Source of the DNA: Stratiolaelaps scimitus
Taxonomy: Eukaryota; Arthropoda; Arachnida; Mesostigmata; Laelapidae
Assembly (NCBI GenBank): GCA_019614645.1
Contig: JABWDB010000065.1
Location: forward strand, 248,001-312,000
DNA length: 64,000 bases
Direction of reading: 5' to 3'
Shown piece by piece: positions 41,061-53,790 of the stretch (position 1 is the first letter of the stretch; every line of letters starts with the position of its first letter). The notes under the pieces are model-generated. The model saw only the letters and a program-made list of their open reading frames with translations, had not been told where the DNA came from and searched no databases. The position numbers and the translations under genes are program-made.

Positions 41061-43610
41061 GGGGATTTTTCGTATAACAATGCCCGCGCCACCGCAGGGG
41101 CAAGTCTAAGCCCTAACAGGTAGCCGATGGTAGTCGTACTCTCGCTGGCCAACACTCGTGACTCGAGATTTAATTTCATCCTGCTACGCATCGAGCCACT
41201 GGTAAAGCCAAATTAGATCAAAGTTGCTCTTGGTGACCCTTACCTTTCATTTGTTTCTTTAACGTACCGGTCCAATGTATCCTGCATGACACGAGTCGCC
41301 AGTCTACTCTTCAAATCTATAACGTAATGTCCAACAACGTCGCCATCGCTAACATTGTCTGCCGAAAATGAAATTTATTAAACCGAAATCACACCTATGC
41401 TGTTATTCCCGATTGAAAGATCTTCTGTTATCTTCGGCACAGCGTCGTGGTATATCGAGTAGCATATCGAGAATGTGAGCAGTTCCGCAGCTTATAAACC
41501 AAAGCTTTGTTTTAGTAGCAGGGGATCATTCAATCAAGCTCCCTGTCTACTTAGAGGGAAAGCGAATACAATACATTATATATAGTATCTAGCCCGCTAC
41601 AAATTGCCGTCCAAGACCGGCGACATCGTCGATTGTTACAGACGGATGACGCCTGAAGCGTATCCGACGATAGCTATTGTATCGTGCGGGTAATTGTATC
41701 ATTCGGTAGCGGATATGCGAAGGTCACGGAATGATTGCCTATAAAGTAATATATTAATATAAAGTTTATGAATAATAGACATCATATATCGATCACTCTG
41801 ATGATTGCTCGTAATATTGCCGTTGGTGCTGTCCCATTGGTGATGATTTGAACCCAGAGGCGAACCAGTGACAAAGGCCATATGGATTAAAGCGATCGGA
41901 AAATTGAACCGGAAAAGGTCCCGAAAAAGTCGCCAGAAAATCGAAAGCTGAAAACTGATATTAACTCTGTGTTGACGAACAGAGCGCACCTGCTCAAGCA
42001 GAGAACGTACTAAGACTACAGCGGAAGATAAAGGCATGTACTATTTATTCACTTTGTGTAATTGGGCAACAATGGATGTCAGTATATTTGTAAAGATATC
42101 ATATAAGCATTGAGACGATATAAAACAATAACGATCGATGGCAACCGTAGACTAATGACGTGACTCAACTCGTCCAATTTTTAAACATTTTGTTCTACAG
42201 CTATAGAACAAAATGTCAGAAAGTTGGACGAGTTGAGTCGGAAGCTAATTAATGCTTATGGCCAGTCGATCTGGCGTTTGGCGTTCTCGTCTTGAAACCG
42301 CTCTACAGAAATCTACTTGTCATATTGGGAAGGAATCCATTATAAGCTGCTTGTGCGCTCCACAAGGCGAAATCCACCTGTGAGATCCACACCTGCGTTC
42401 GTCATGGTCTTCCATCTCAGGCGGGGCGGATTTGCAAAGTAAACGATATTGGCAGCAACTGTGAGCTCAGCAGTAGGGCCAATGACTGAGTTGGACGTCT
42501 CTGGTGATGTCTACGCTCCACGTGTTCGGTTCTGTACCATCATATAAATGGTCGCGCAATTCAAGCCCTCTCGAGAATCGTACCAAGCGTTTGATGGCAG
42601 ACGAGATAGGGCAAGAACCGCAAATGTTCGCGTTTACAAATAATTTCTTGGCGTTCTGTGAGGGCCGACGATCTGCTAGCGGCTTCATAAATTATGATTT
42701 GGCCGCATAAGTAAATGAAGATCAAACGTTGTACGCTACATCATCCCATCCTATGCTCTATGTTCTGAATATCAACGAGACAGAATCGAAGCTCTCGAGG
42801 CAAATATATTGTAGGCAAATAATTTGTATTTTGCTAAAATATAGCTACGCTGCTAGTGACCCACTCGAGCCGCCCAGGGCAGGAGGTCGTCTTGTGGGTT
42901 TGTTGACTTCTGTATGTGAATGTAAGCCTGAGGGGTCTCCCCTCTTGCCATAACAAGAGACAATTTCCCAAGGTTACAGCTTACCGATACGCAGCGAGTT
43001 GCGGGGCCGACGGCTGTAGATGCGTCTGTCATGATGGGTATAGTCGAGAATATCTACGAACGTCCATATGGCATGGTATATCTATCTGGAAGGATCCATG
43101 TGACACACTTTAAACGCTTGATAGTTGCCTTGGCATCATAACAATCGCCAAACAATCGCCAAACCCCCCCCCCCACCCCCATAATCCCTAGAAATTCCAA
43201 CCTATTGTAACGTTTAATATATTATAATAAACATTGACCTAATCGCCAAACCGAATTGCCATACCAATGTATGTGTTGCGTTACTAATACTATTTTTCTT
43301 ATCCTTCCGTCGTTGCCAATAAGACATTCATAAATCCACGTGGCAATCACGCGAGTCGATCTTCGGCGCTAGGCAACCGGAATGACTCACTAGCAGCGTC
43401 GCGATTTTTAGCACCGTAACCTCGAGTCACGCCCCAATTCATCCATTCTTTGTGATTCTCTTCGATGCCTTAGGCGATTCGTTACGACGAGGCGCCTACA
43501 AAAAAGATTTGCACCAGTCCAAGGGAATAAGTAGCCAAAGCGGAATATTACGTTCTGCACAAAATGGGCATCTAAGGACAATCAAATAATGTCCTAAAAG
43601 GAAGTGTGCC
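41061..43610. other. Single-copy DNA, no supported gene
   Basis: Only short ORFs without family features or splice context are present. It holds the hairpin at 42162-42239 and a C-run at 43164-43180. Confidence 0.4.
42162..42239. repeat. 78 nt near-perfect hairpin, pre-miRNA-like or small inverted repeat
   Basis: The left arm starts GACTCAACTCGTCCAA and the right arm ends TTGGACGAGTTGAGTC. The inner arms are ACATTTTGTTCTA and TAGAACAAAATGT. About 34 pairs (including G-T) form, with two mismatches and a short CAGC-type loop. The size fits a microRNA precursor, but the near-perfect pairing also fits a recent inverted duplication or a hairpin siRNA locus. Either strand could be transcribed. Confidence 0.5.

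Positions 43611-43654
<44 letters not shown>
43611..43654. repeat. (TTA)n microsatellite
   Basis: About 14 perfect TTA units. It creates a poly-Asn reading frame on the minus strand that is not a gene. Confidence 0.95.
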
Positions 43655-45380
43655 GTTACTATTGCACACTGAGATCTCTTGAACTAGTTCATATAAAACG
43701 TGGATGATGCTGGACGGCACTCTAATCAACATATCTATATATATAAAGGTAGCGACTCTTCGAATGTATAGAATATCCTTTACTCAAACATTATTTGCTA
43801 CACGGCATATAGATAAATATCACGATCAATCACCAAAAACTCGCCCCCCCCACAACCGGCTCGGCAATATCCCCTATGCACGTTACTACTTCTTTCAACG
43901 AGACTCGATACGTTCATTTGTCATCGTAATGAGCGCGATAGCGAAGATAAATCCCAACTCATAAAAGGGCATCTGTCCTTACAACAACTAGAATGGCTCA
44001 ATCCCCAACGTCATTGTAATAGTCGTCAAACGAAATGATGTATCCTTTCTATGAATAATGGTGTAAGGCATAGTGGCAACCTGAAGGTTTCATTCGCTAT
44101 TTCCCCTCAATCACCTTCGATGTTTTCGTTATGTTAGCCTACGCAAGCATTCACCTCAGGAACGTGCACTGCACTGTGTTACACCGAAGGTAACTACGGT
44201 AACACAGATGGCTGTAAACGTTCGGGAGCAAAAATGATGGTACAATAATCAAACGATAGTAGTAGTAGTTCCAGTGGAAAGCTCATTGGGGAGACGATCT
44301 GGCTCGTATCGGAGCATCCTTTCTTCGCCTTCCGTTTCGAGATCGTACCGTCCACTATCCTGTCGCCGTCAGCTGCAGGAGACTTCAGCAAGGCCGAGGA
44401 TGGGAATAAAGAAGGATGTCTTGTCGCCGATTCCGACAGGATGGCCCGTAAGCTCGCGGGTAAAAGAGAGATCTGTGCCACCCGAAGGGTCACGTTCCGC
44501 TGCCCCGACAGCAGCTTTCGCATTGTCCGTTCTACCGCCCATGGGAACGACCCTGGAGGCTAGCATCTAGGAGGGACTGTTGTGGGCGTACAGTGATCGG
44601 ACGCTCCCTGCCCTCCGGCCACGCGTATGTTGGCGATGCGCGTCAAAGCTTGACGGGAGAACTGGTTGGAGGATAAAAAAGCCTCGCTATGGAGAGAAGA
44701 AATGTTCCTTGTGTTTCCTAGAATAATCTGTCAGCACTCGCTGAGACATCTGGCCTAGTCAAAACCAAGCTGACTAGAAAATTAGGTTGGAAGCGTGTTC
44801 GTTTCCGTTCTCTATCTCCCTCCCTCACTCGTCTTCCTCCCTAAATAAGGATCTCCCTTAGCACTACAATACTATACTATATATAATGCGAAAGGCACGT
44901 CACGCACGAAACAGGCAGATAACGAATAGGTAGCGTTCCCGTTGGGCCTGATCCCCACCGTATCGCATGTACATGAACCTGCCGGGGAATCCTACCCGAA
45001 GTTATAGCAGAAGCAGCACTAGCAGGTAGAGCGAACACGCGATCGTCAACACCATCCTGAGAGGATGGCGACGACGAAGAAGGCAGCGTCTGCAAGTAGA
45101 ATCTTTAAAGACGAACCTTTAAGGCCAACGCCCTTAGAAGGCCACGGACGAGCCGAGACGCTGGGAGAGACACGGGAGATTCGACTTTCTATTTTCGGCA
45201 TGGCATGAGCGTTGTCGCTGGTTAATAGCAAATACAATTGTGACAGGCGGAGCAAAGCACAGAAGGAGATAAAGAAGAAGACAACCGCTTAGCGCGTGTG
45301 TCTGTGTCTGTGTTGGTCGAAGTGATAAGCTAGGAGAGAGACAAGTTTGTTGTTCATAGGGATAGGTGTACCAGTCGAGC
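43655..45380. other. Single-copy DNA, no supported gene
   Basis: The GC-richer part at 44190-44640 has overlapping open frames on both strands (98 codons plus, 109 and 65 codons minus). I could not find a domain or consistent splice sites. Confidence 0.35.
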
Positions 45381-45595
45381 CCAGTAGCCTAGTGGTGCAT
45401 TCGTGTGCGCCTTGCAATCGCAGGGTACACGGAGGTGCACTGGTTCGATCCCCACCGTTGTACATTTGCATTTAACGGTCCGTGTTGTGAAACAACGGGT
45501 TCGTCCCGAGGCAGTATCGTGTACGTTAAATGCTAACTGAGAATCAGCCTCGAAGGGGCTTGTTATTCCCTACTCAATACCGTCACCACGTAAGA
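45381..45595 (+). repeat. SINE-B copy, best preserved
   Basis: A tRNA-like head: 'cccagtagcctagtggtgca' (A box), an anticodon-like stem around 'cttgcaatc', B box GGTTCGATCCC. The tail contains 'gtgaaacaac' and 'gagaatcagcctcg', ending near 'ataccgtcacc'. This copy lies outside the array, so the family is genome-wide. Confidence 0.75.
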
Positions 45596-45955
45596 ATAAG
45601 TCTAAACGTGTCCCGTTCCTTTTTGAATAGCACCGATACTCAAAATAGACTTGACTATTATAGAAGGTCACTCGTTTGATTTGTCGGTCAATTTTGTTTA
45701 TACCCAAATAGAGTTACCCGGATCTCGGGGCGGCACTTCGACCACTTTTCGATATTTGGTCTCTCAAAAAGAGGATCAGAAAACAATTTTGCTTATCCCC
45801 TGCGGAGGAGGCGACGTCTTCCAGCACGATTGTAGACCATAGGGAATACTTGTAACCCGGAAGCTAATTTCGCCGGGAGTAAAGGCGGGGCACAGTGGAG
45901 CGATCCAACGAGCGCACATGATAGACGTATTGTTTTCTGAACCGTTATCAATGCG

Positions 45956-46095
45956 GTGACTTGGCCGGCTAAGTCTCTGGCTGTAAAAAAGCCAAAGGGA
46001 GATGGTTCGAGTCCCGCGACGTGACATATAAGAGAACTTAAGCACTGTAAAGTTGCAGTTCTTTTAACTTAAAACCAATAGAACGTTAGCCTTAT
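45956..46095 (+). repeat. SINE-A copy, plus strand
   Basis: 'gtgacttggccggctaagtc', anticodon-like stem, B box GGTTCGAGTCCC, 'gtgacatataagagaactta' body and 'gttgcagttcttttaactt' tail. It is the clearest copy for defining the family. Confidence 0.8.
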
Positions 46096-49000
46096 ATAAT
46101 AACGGCGCCCATTCCAAAAGCGACAGAAAATGGAAGAACCCACTTCGGGTCTCGAGTCTAAATTTCAGTCCAGCTGCTCATTGCAGTACTTGTCCCCATC
46201 CGAGAACGTTTAGGCAGTGTACCCTTATTCAAGAAAGTTAACTTTGCGCCGGTATTTATCAAGTTTATCTTTCTACTTAATTACTATTTTTCTCTTTTTT
46301 TTGGGGGGGCTCAGCTGACTCTCAGCTGTCCGCCCACGTTACCATGACGTCCTTCTCAACGTAATACTAATCTGAAGCGAACTGTGTGACGATCTAACAG
46401 CCGTTTTGAGTATACGAGAACGGTTCAACAAGTGTAGTCAGCGGAACATTTTGGGTTTGCATCGTCAGCATCACGCAGTAATTAAGCAAACATGTTCTGC
46501 TGAAAATACGTGTTGCCTTAGCTTCGGCCGTCGGTAAACTTAAGCAGCCATCGCGCCTGTTTGATCACGCACATGAGAGATTTTAATTGAATTTTTTTCT
46601 GTTCCCATCGGACGTCCAGTGGTCCTGTTTTACTCTGTTTCATGTCGTGAATTAACATGGCTCGAAATGGTGCACATCACGATGCATTGTGGTTACCACT
46701 AGGCTAAAATACCACAGTGTGGCAGGTATAACGCGTGCGAATCCGATTGCCAACAGGTGCGAAAGGACATGGTTCCCATCGGCCAAGTTGTCACGTTGAA
46801 AATATTCTGTCAGTATGCAGTTCTGAACAACACATCATTATCACCATCATATGCTAGGCCAAACATACAGGAAGGCCTTGTAGAGTGACACGGGTTACCA
46901 GTGCAACAACGTAACTGAAGGCGATGCGTACTGTGTCGTACTATGCCAATGATGTCTATGTAGACTTAGCATTCAATATCTTTCAACTGGATCCATGTTG
47001 AAAACCCCCAATCAGATACGTTGTATGTGTGAAATCCTTAAAGGAGGTTTGTTGGCAGCCACTGTGTCAAAATCGCGCTTGGTTTTTTTTTTTATCGCAC
47101 GGTAAGCTATGTCATGCGTATGTAGCATAATATGGACCTAATTACCCCCTGGTACGTGCTCCCATTATTATAACGTGCTGTGATCACTCTGTCGCTAAAC
47201 AAAAGATGATAATCTTGGCGAAAAATTGCCCCGTGTGTAACTAGATATAAGGCGCTCTCTTCTCCGCTTGCCTTGTGGGACCTCGGAAGCCTACACCACA
47301 AGTCGAGATGGATCGAAGCCGGAACTGAGAGAACCTCCCAGGAGGTAGCGTAATTATGGCATCGAGTACCGCCGGCCTTGCGATCATACTACGCATGGCT
47401 GATAACGACAGCTAGAGATGGTCCATCGAAATTGCGGTCATCTGGGATTCCTTTAGGACTTGTAGATCTCACTCGGGGACAAAGGGTGGGACCGGATGAG
47501 GAAGAAAAGTCAAGCAATGAGATAAGGTAAGCACGTAATTCGATCACGTACATGATTGAATGGTTCTCACCAATCAACGAAAAAGATCGCATGGCAAAAC
47601 TGTACCCCGCAAGATAATAACATACACCGGTCGACAAATCGTAAGCTCGTATCACCAAAACGCATCGTCGTGTCTGGAGCACTGTTTGGAGCACAGAGCT
47701 TGTACGAGAGACATACGCATGACATAGCTCGCGAGGTTACTATTTCATCGCCTTTCTTGAGATTCGATAGAGATTTGCGAAAATGAAACAAGTGTACACC
47801 AGTGTGCAGTTCTACAGTTGGTTTTCGGTTCAGATATTAGAAAAAAACCGGTCTTGAGTAGCTCACAGCTGGCGGTAGCACACCACAACGTGAGACAGAA
47901 TTGTTCCGGGAGATTTTGTCCACGCGACCTCTTCCAACTAAACATGCTTCATGATCGCAAAGGCCTCTGTGATACTTTGTAGTTGAACGATGCTTTTCGA
48001 GGAAGTCTTAGCTAAATATCTGTACAAGGTATACATCTCTATATGGGCTGGCGTTATGAGTTCGTAAAGGGACGCAGCCGACTAAACCACTACTGCAGGC
48101 GAATTAGAATCGAAGCGGAGCTTACAAAATCGATGTTTCGGCCGCAAAACAGCATGTATAAATAATGGTAGAACTTGGACAGTCTGAGATGAAAACAGCC
48201 GGCAGCGGTGGGCGGTGGGGTGAAACTTCAGGCGATGCGAACTGAACTTATTTGTTATGCGAGTTGAGAGCCAGGGCAAAAACAACCAAGTCTACACTCG
48301 ATGCGATGACGGAACAGTGGAGACGGATGGAGACTAATTAGCTATACGGGTATCGGGACGACACGCCGTGGGTCAAGCGGCTAAATTTAATGGTCTCCCT
48401 GGTCACATGGCCTGTGAAAGGCTGCAGAGACGAGTAGCCTCATGAACTGTCACCATGGGATACATGTATATACATATATATATATACATATAATAGCAGT
48501 CGAAGCAAGGCACTCTGGGTATTAAGCGTACACAATGTGGCAACAAATCATGCGTTGTCAGCCTTTATGATGCCAAGTTACCCAAATATTCAAGTAGCAC
48601 AGACTCGATTCCGTTCTATATTTTTCCGTTATTAATATATATGCCCTCTCCGTATATGCATATACATATGCCCATTGTCGATTTCCTCGAGGTTGGATGC
48701 GGAGACTCTTTACCTTGTTTAACATACCTTAAGAAATGTTAGCCAAACAATTGATGTCTTTGTTTGCTCAAACGTTCTGCCCCGCTGTACACCTCACCTG
48801 AATTACTCAAACCGAAAATGCAGTTAAGTTTTTAGCATAATGAGACTATGATAACTTCTACAGAGAATTAGTTTAATAATAGCCATAGTTGAATAGGCGT
48901 TTTATAATTATGAGCAAGGGAGTCGATCTTAAACATATGTCCGTTAGCACAGGAAGCATATATCGATGCTAAAGTTTGGCATGTTTAAATCGCGAGAGTA

Positions 49001-51759
49001 ACCCGAGATTATTTGGCAAAGTATCGGCGGCAACGAGCGTGTTTGGTTCGCACCAACTATTGTTATTAATAGCTGTGAAAACAAGATTTATAATAATCTA
49101 TCACATCCTTAAATATTCACATTTCGCACCGGATCGCAGCTTTGTCCCACAGTGCTACGCAAGCAGTAAGCGGAGCGACTGTACAATATATAATAAAAAA
49201 GGTCAACCACAGCTCGTCCCGAGCATGCCGTCCCAATGGATCAGTGTGCATTTTCTAAGCGAGCAAAGGCCAGCCCCCATGAGACCTCAAGACACCTCTC
49301 TCATGCGACCCACCATGTAAACCGATGGAGTGGAAAAGTCTAGAAGCGAGTCTCCTACTTTTGTGAGCGAGGGCAATTAGCTGATCTGGACAAGTCCACA
49401 CTTCGTTGTAAAGCTAGACAGTTGAGTGCTATAGTCCACCGTATGAACGTTTCAGGAGTGTATTTTCAATGAAAGTCTATTTTCATCGCGGGTCCGTGGC
49501 GGGAAATGTTTGACAGTCGTTGCATTCACATACGAAATTATCGATACTTCTATTTCTCGAGAGGACGTTAAACGTTACTGTTTCGTCGGTTACCTCAGGG
49601 ATACAACTAGGAGGCGGATCATGCAACTATTTTGTTTTATTTCTGCTTAGCGTTGAAGCAATCTCTACGGGTTTCGCCTCGGCATTGAACTGTATCTAAA
49701 ACAGGTTTTGATCGAGGTTTGCAGTCTTAATTGACATCGAAAACGTTTCCTTTAATGTCTCTCAACGTTATCTTTACGGTAGTGGTGATATCAACTAACG
49801 CAGAGTTTCTCTGGAATATGCGTCCTCTAGACCTCATGACTATATTTAGCTACATTTCTTATCGGCATGGTGGCAAAGTTTAGCGAAAGTGATAGGTCTC
49901 TGCTGGACTTGCAACTATCTTGCCCTCGATTGGTATCTTCGCTTTTTATTATTGGCATATAGTAATATCTTTGTCTGCAAGCAAGGGGGAACTACGATGC
50001 CACCCCGTCCCTAACTCAATTTTGTTCTGAAAGATCCATTGTTCCCAGCCAGTGGCGTTTTATGCTCCGAAGTTTTAGCTCGAAGATCTAACACAGTTTC
50101 CACGAACGGAATTCGTTGGCACCCATGAAAGGATATGGTTAACAAAACCAAATACGCACAACACCCAGTGCACCGGTGTTACTGAGGTACCATCTATGTT
50201 CAAAGGCTGAAGGTTCATTAGTTAGATGCCCCTTAGACGAGGCGGAGAAAGAAATACTGCACGTGTGATGATAGGGGGTTGATACTGCCTTTCGTCATTG
50301 ACAAGGACAGTCCGTGACCGGGTCCATTCAGACGTAATTGTCTGTGGCCTTGTCTAAACGTGTAATTAATATCAAGATAATAAATATCTGGAGGACGAAA
50401 CAAACAAAGCATCGCGGTATTCAGTGGAATACCAAGAATATATTGTGTACGTGCTCAACAATGCCATTCTTGTGCTCAGAGTGAATCCGTACTTGCATTC
50501 GGTCAAGTGTTAAGCGTGGGTACAATCCTCCACATAGCAGCTGCATGCGGTGATCTGCAGGCGCTTACGTCTGAGGGTAATTTATGTGCTAGGATATATT
50601 TTAGTAACTTTTAGGGATGAGTTTATTGATTCGCATAGTATCCGTCTGCCATGAGATAGGCTGATCGTTTCTCTCCTATTTCTGTGTCATGTAGTGCCCA
50701 TGAAAATTGGTTGCCCTTCAACTTGTTTGTTCGAAGCGGGAACTCGACTCGGCGAGAGTTGCACTTAGTTGGTTTATGATGGAAGGCACAGTGAATCCAT
50801 TAGGTAAATGGTCCAGATCTGCCCTTTCCGGCAGCGAATTTCTGACTCTGTCTCTTAGGAGCAGGTCGGCAATTTCGTTCTGTTTCCACCAGGAGCACCA
50901 GGGGCGCACACTGGTCCCTACACTGGATCGTTCATATAAAAGTGGTTGGCATTTTGTTGGTAGAGGAAAAAACGTGAGACCCTTGACAGCTGTCCCACAA
51001 GGTTTGGGCAATCGCCAACAATGAGATTGTTGGGGGGATTCGGGGTCGTGGAAGAAGATGAATATAGAGGAGGACGGCGAGGAGAAACGCAGCCTGACAG
51101 GCTTTGAGAACATGCCTTCAGTCTACTGTGCCCTACTGGTACGCATAGCCGAAAGGTTGTCGGCGTCAACAAGGACGAATCGTATCGAAGTGAAACACTG
51201 AATAACACATACACACACACACGCTATATTGAAGTCCTTATTAAGGTCGCGCGCAAGTAAGCTTGTCAGCAACCCCGCGGGCGTTATTCAAAGGAGGTTT
51301 TTTTAGAGTATCCCATTGACTTCCAGTAGAGGTAGAACAGGCGAGGGTCAACATTGGACGGTTCATATTCCTTTGTTTCTACACAGGCGGGGTGCTACCA
51401 TGATGGTACATGTTATATGCACGGCATCATTGAACATAGATCGAGCATAAACTTATCAACTGATCGAGATGGATGCAATATCGAACTAAGGTTTGCGTGA
51501 ACACTGTGTTCATATCATTATATAGAACTAGTTCCATGCTCCTTGAAATTCGTTTTCTGATATAAGTCTACGTATTAGTGTATTCGTTTGAGGGGAAAAA
51601 GAGCGTCATATTGTTTGTCATTAAATAGTTCATTAGTTTTGAAACGCTATCTCCAAGCGATGTGCAACGAAAATACTTATTTATTTGTTTATTCTATTTA
51701 GTAACACCACTTGTTCAAAAATATCTTACTATCGTGTTACGAGGTGTAACAGTCATATA

Positions 51760-51762
<3 letters not shown>
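46096..51762. other. Single-copy DNA, no supported gene
   Basis: It contains scattered short ORFs, A/T-rich stretches (48460-48490) and a (CA)n at about 51207-51222. The ORF pair at 50707-51113 (105 codons plus, 131 codons minus) is open on both strands but resembles no family I know. Confidence 0.4.

Positions 51763-51811
<49 letters not shown>
51763..51811. repeat. (AT)n microsatellite
   Basis: An uninterrupted AT run of about 24 units. It generates artificial Tyr-Ile ORFs on both strands. Confidence 0.95.
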
Positions 51812-51812
<1 letters not shown>

Positions 51813-53089
51813 CATGTATTGGCGGGCCTTATCATGCAGATCGCTAGCGCAGAGTTGAGAGACTTGCAGGACGGTGTCGAGCACGTTGTCGTAAGCAGGT
51901 CCATCGCTCGCGATGTTGACAGCGATCTGGGCCGACGGGGTCATGGTAGCCGTCGTCTAACCCACTATACAATGAAACCCGTGAACTACGAATTGAGTCG
52001 TTGTATGCGTGTTAGTTGTATGACTTTCTTCCCTCGACAGAGTTGGTCATAGCCCCTACTCAGTAGAAGTCGGAATAAGTAGTTCTGCTCGGGTGAGCAT
52101 TTTTTTTTGACAATTTCAAGATTGGCAAGCAGCACGAAGTGCACACGTTAATCATTGTAAATGGCACGCTCCGTCCAATCTCGAACTGAAATGACTTGGA
52201 AGGCAGTACAGGTGTCCGTTTTCTACGACCATACATTTTCGTTACTGCTGTACTTGACACGCTACATCGCCTCTCTTATTCCTGCGCTAAATTATGCCAC
52301 GCGAACTTTAAGCAGGCCTCCAACCCACACAAGGGACTTAGTAACGGACTGATTACGTATACTTCGTTACCTCTGGCTGCCTGATTCAGTCGTGATGCGA
52401 GCGTTCTCAGATCCACGTATTGTATTCTAGAGGCATTACCAACTGTTAATATAGATTTAGTTAATTATCAATAATAATTAATTATTATATTACAAGGCAT
52501 ATCAGCTAATCCCCATAATCCCTAGAAATAATAATTGCTAACTACTGTATGTTTGAATAAATTATATTAGCTAACTAAGGCATATCAGCTAGTCAGCGAA
52601 TATCAAGTAGATGACTGTCTCTAATATGAAGACGCAGACTCTAGATCAATTCAACCGCCTATAACCGACAGAATCTACTGGGCGCCATTTCTCGGTGAAA
52701 ACCAAAGTGCTTCGAACGTAACAACATTAAAACAATGCTAGCCTATGAATATTTATGGACAAAACACGAATGAAAGTATATCAATACTCCAGCAGCATAA
52801 GATAAATTAAGAGAACTGATAGATAAATATCATTGGATTACGCAAATATCGTATTGAAGCAGGGCCTTCCATTCCCGAAAGCGAAAAAGATGAATCTCAA
52901 CGTAATTTTCTTCACATTCATAATTGATCGTAATTGCTGTGTATGTCTATGCTTGTTAACGCATTCGTATAGGTTGTACAGCACTAGAACTACAAGGATA
53001 ATAATCAAACATATATATATAGCACAAGGTGATCGAAAATTGCAGTTAATCACCTCACCGTTGAGTTAGGTTTGCGCTAAATTATTTCG
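51812..53089. other. Single-copy DNA, no supported gene
   Basis: A/T-rich with short unsupported ORFs. No repeats beyond short A/T runs were seen. Confidence 0.4.
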
Positions 53090-53790
53090 TGGATCTTGTC
53101 GCCACCCTTGAGTGGAGAGGTAATTTACCGCCTCTTGACGTCAACCTCTGGCCAGTCAACCTCAGTCGTCGGAAGTCGGCCGGCAGCGACGCAGATGCTG
53201 AACCCGGCCACGGTCGCGAATATCGGAACGAATCACTAGAGAAGGAGAGAATCACTAGAAGGGAAGAAATAGCAAATGGTTCCGTCTGGAGCAAGGCGCA
53301 CATTGCGGCAACTGTGAATTTCAAGGTGTTCACCTCCGACTGCAAAAGTAAACATCTATTGTAAGTATTCGATTCGCTGAGAAAGCAGATACGCAACTGT
53401 GATAAGAACGGCCACGATACATCCGTACTTAGGCTTCGTCGACGCAATCGTATTTCGACGTGGTTCCCGATATTATTACGATATTTATTCACTGGGTCAC
53501 GGAGACGCAGGACACGGAGCAGCAGCTGGCGCACCACGAGCATCGCAGCTAAAACTGAGCGTTGGAAAGTTTTTAGGGCGTACCTACCTGTTCGGTGCTG
53601 GCAGGCCGAAGAGTACTTGATAACGACGCGAACAAAGACTGGCCACAGACACTGGAAAGACGCTGGAGTGCTAAAGTTCTAGCCGGAAGCGTCTTAGCAC
53701 CTGAGCCAGCTCGATAACAACGACTGCCGCGATATTTTCCCTCTCACAACAGCCCTGGGCGGCTTGGCGTATTCATCCGCAAGCGCGGAA
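53090..53790. other. GC-rich island with open frames on both strands, possible exon or promoter
   Basis: Clearly richer in GC and CpG than its neighbours. The minus strand is open for 153 codons from an ATG at 53543. The plus strand is open at 53089-53364 and ends close to a strong donor (gtaagt at 53361), but has no ATG. A palindrome TTGACGTCAA, like a CRE/ATF site, lies at 53135-53144. Both strands cannot be confirmed as coding. A promoter with a noncoding first exon would also fit. Confidence 0.3.

Noticed and set aside
43496..43732. Protein with a poly-Asn tract
   Set aside because: The Asn run is only the (TTA)n microsatellite read on the minus strand.
44194..44570. Possible host exon on the minus strand
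   Set aside because: Overlapping frames on both strands, no consistent splice sites and no recognised motif.
50707..51113. Possible retroelement endonuclease or host exon
   Set aside because: It is open on both strands, but I could not align any LINE endonuclease motif or find paired splice sites.
51662..51944. ORFs with Tyr-Ile repeats on both strands
   Set aside because: Produced by the (AT)n microsatellite at 51763-51811.
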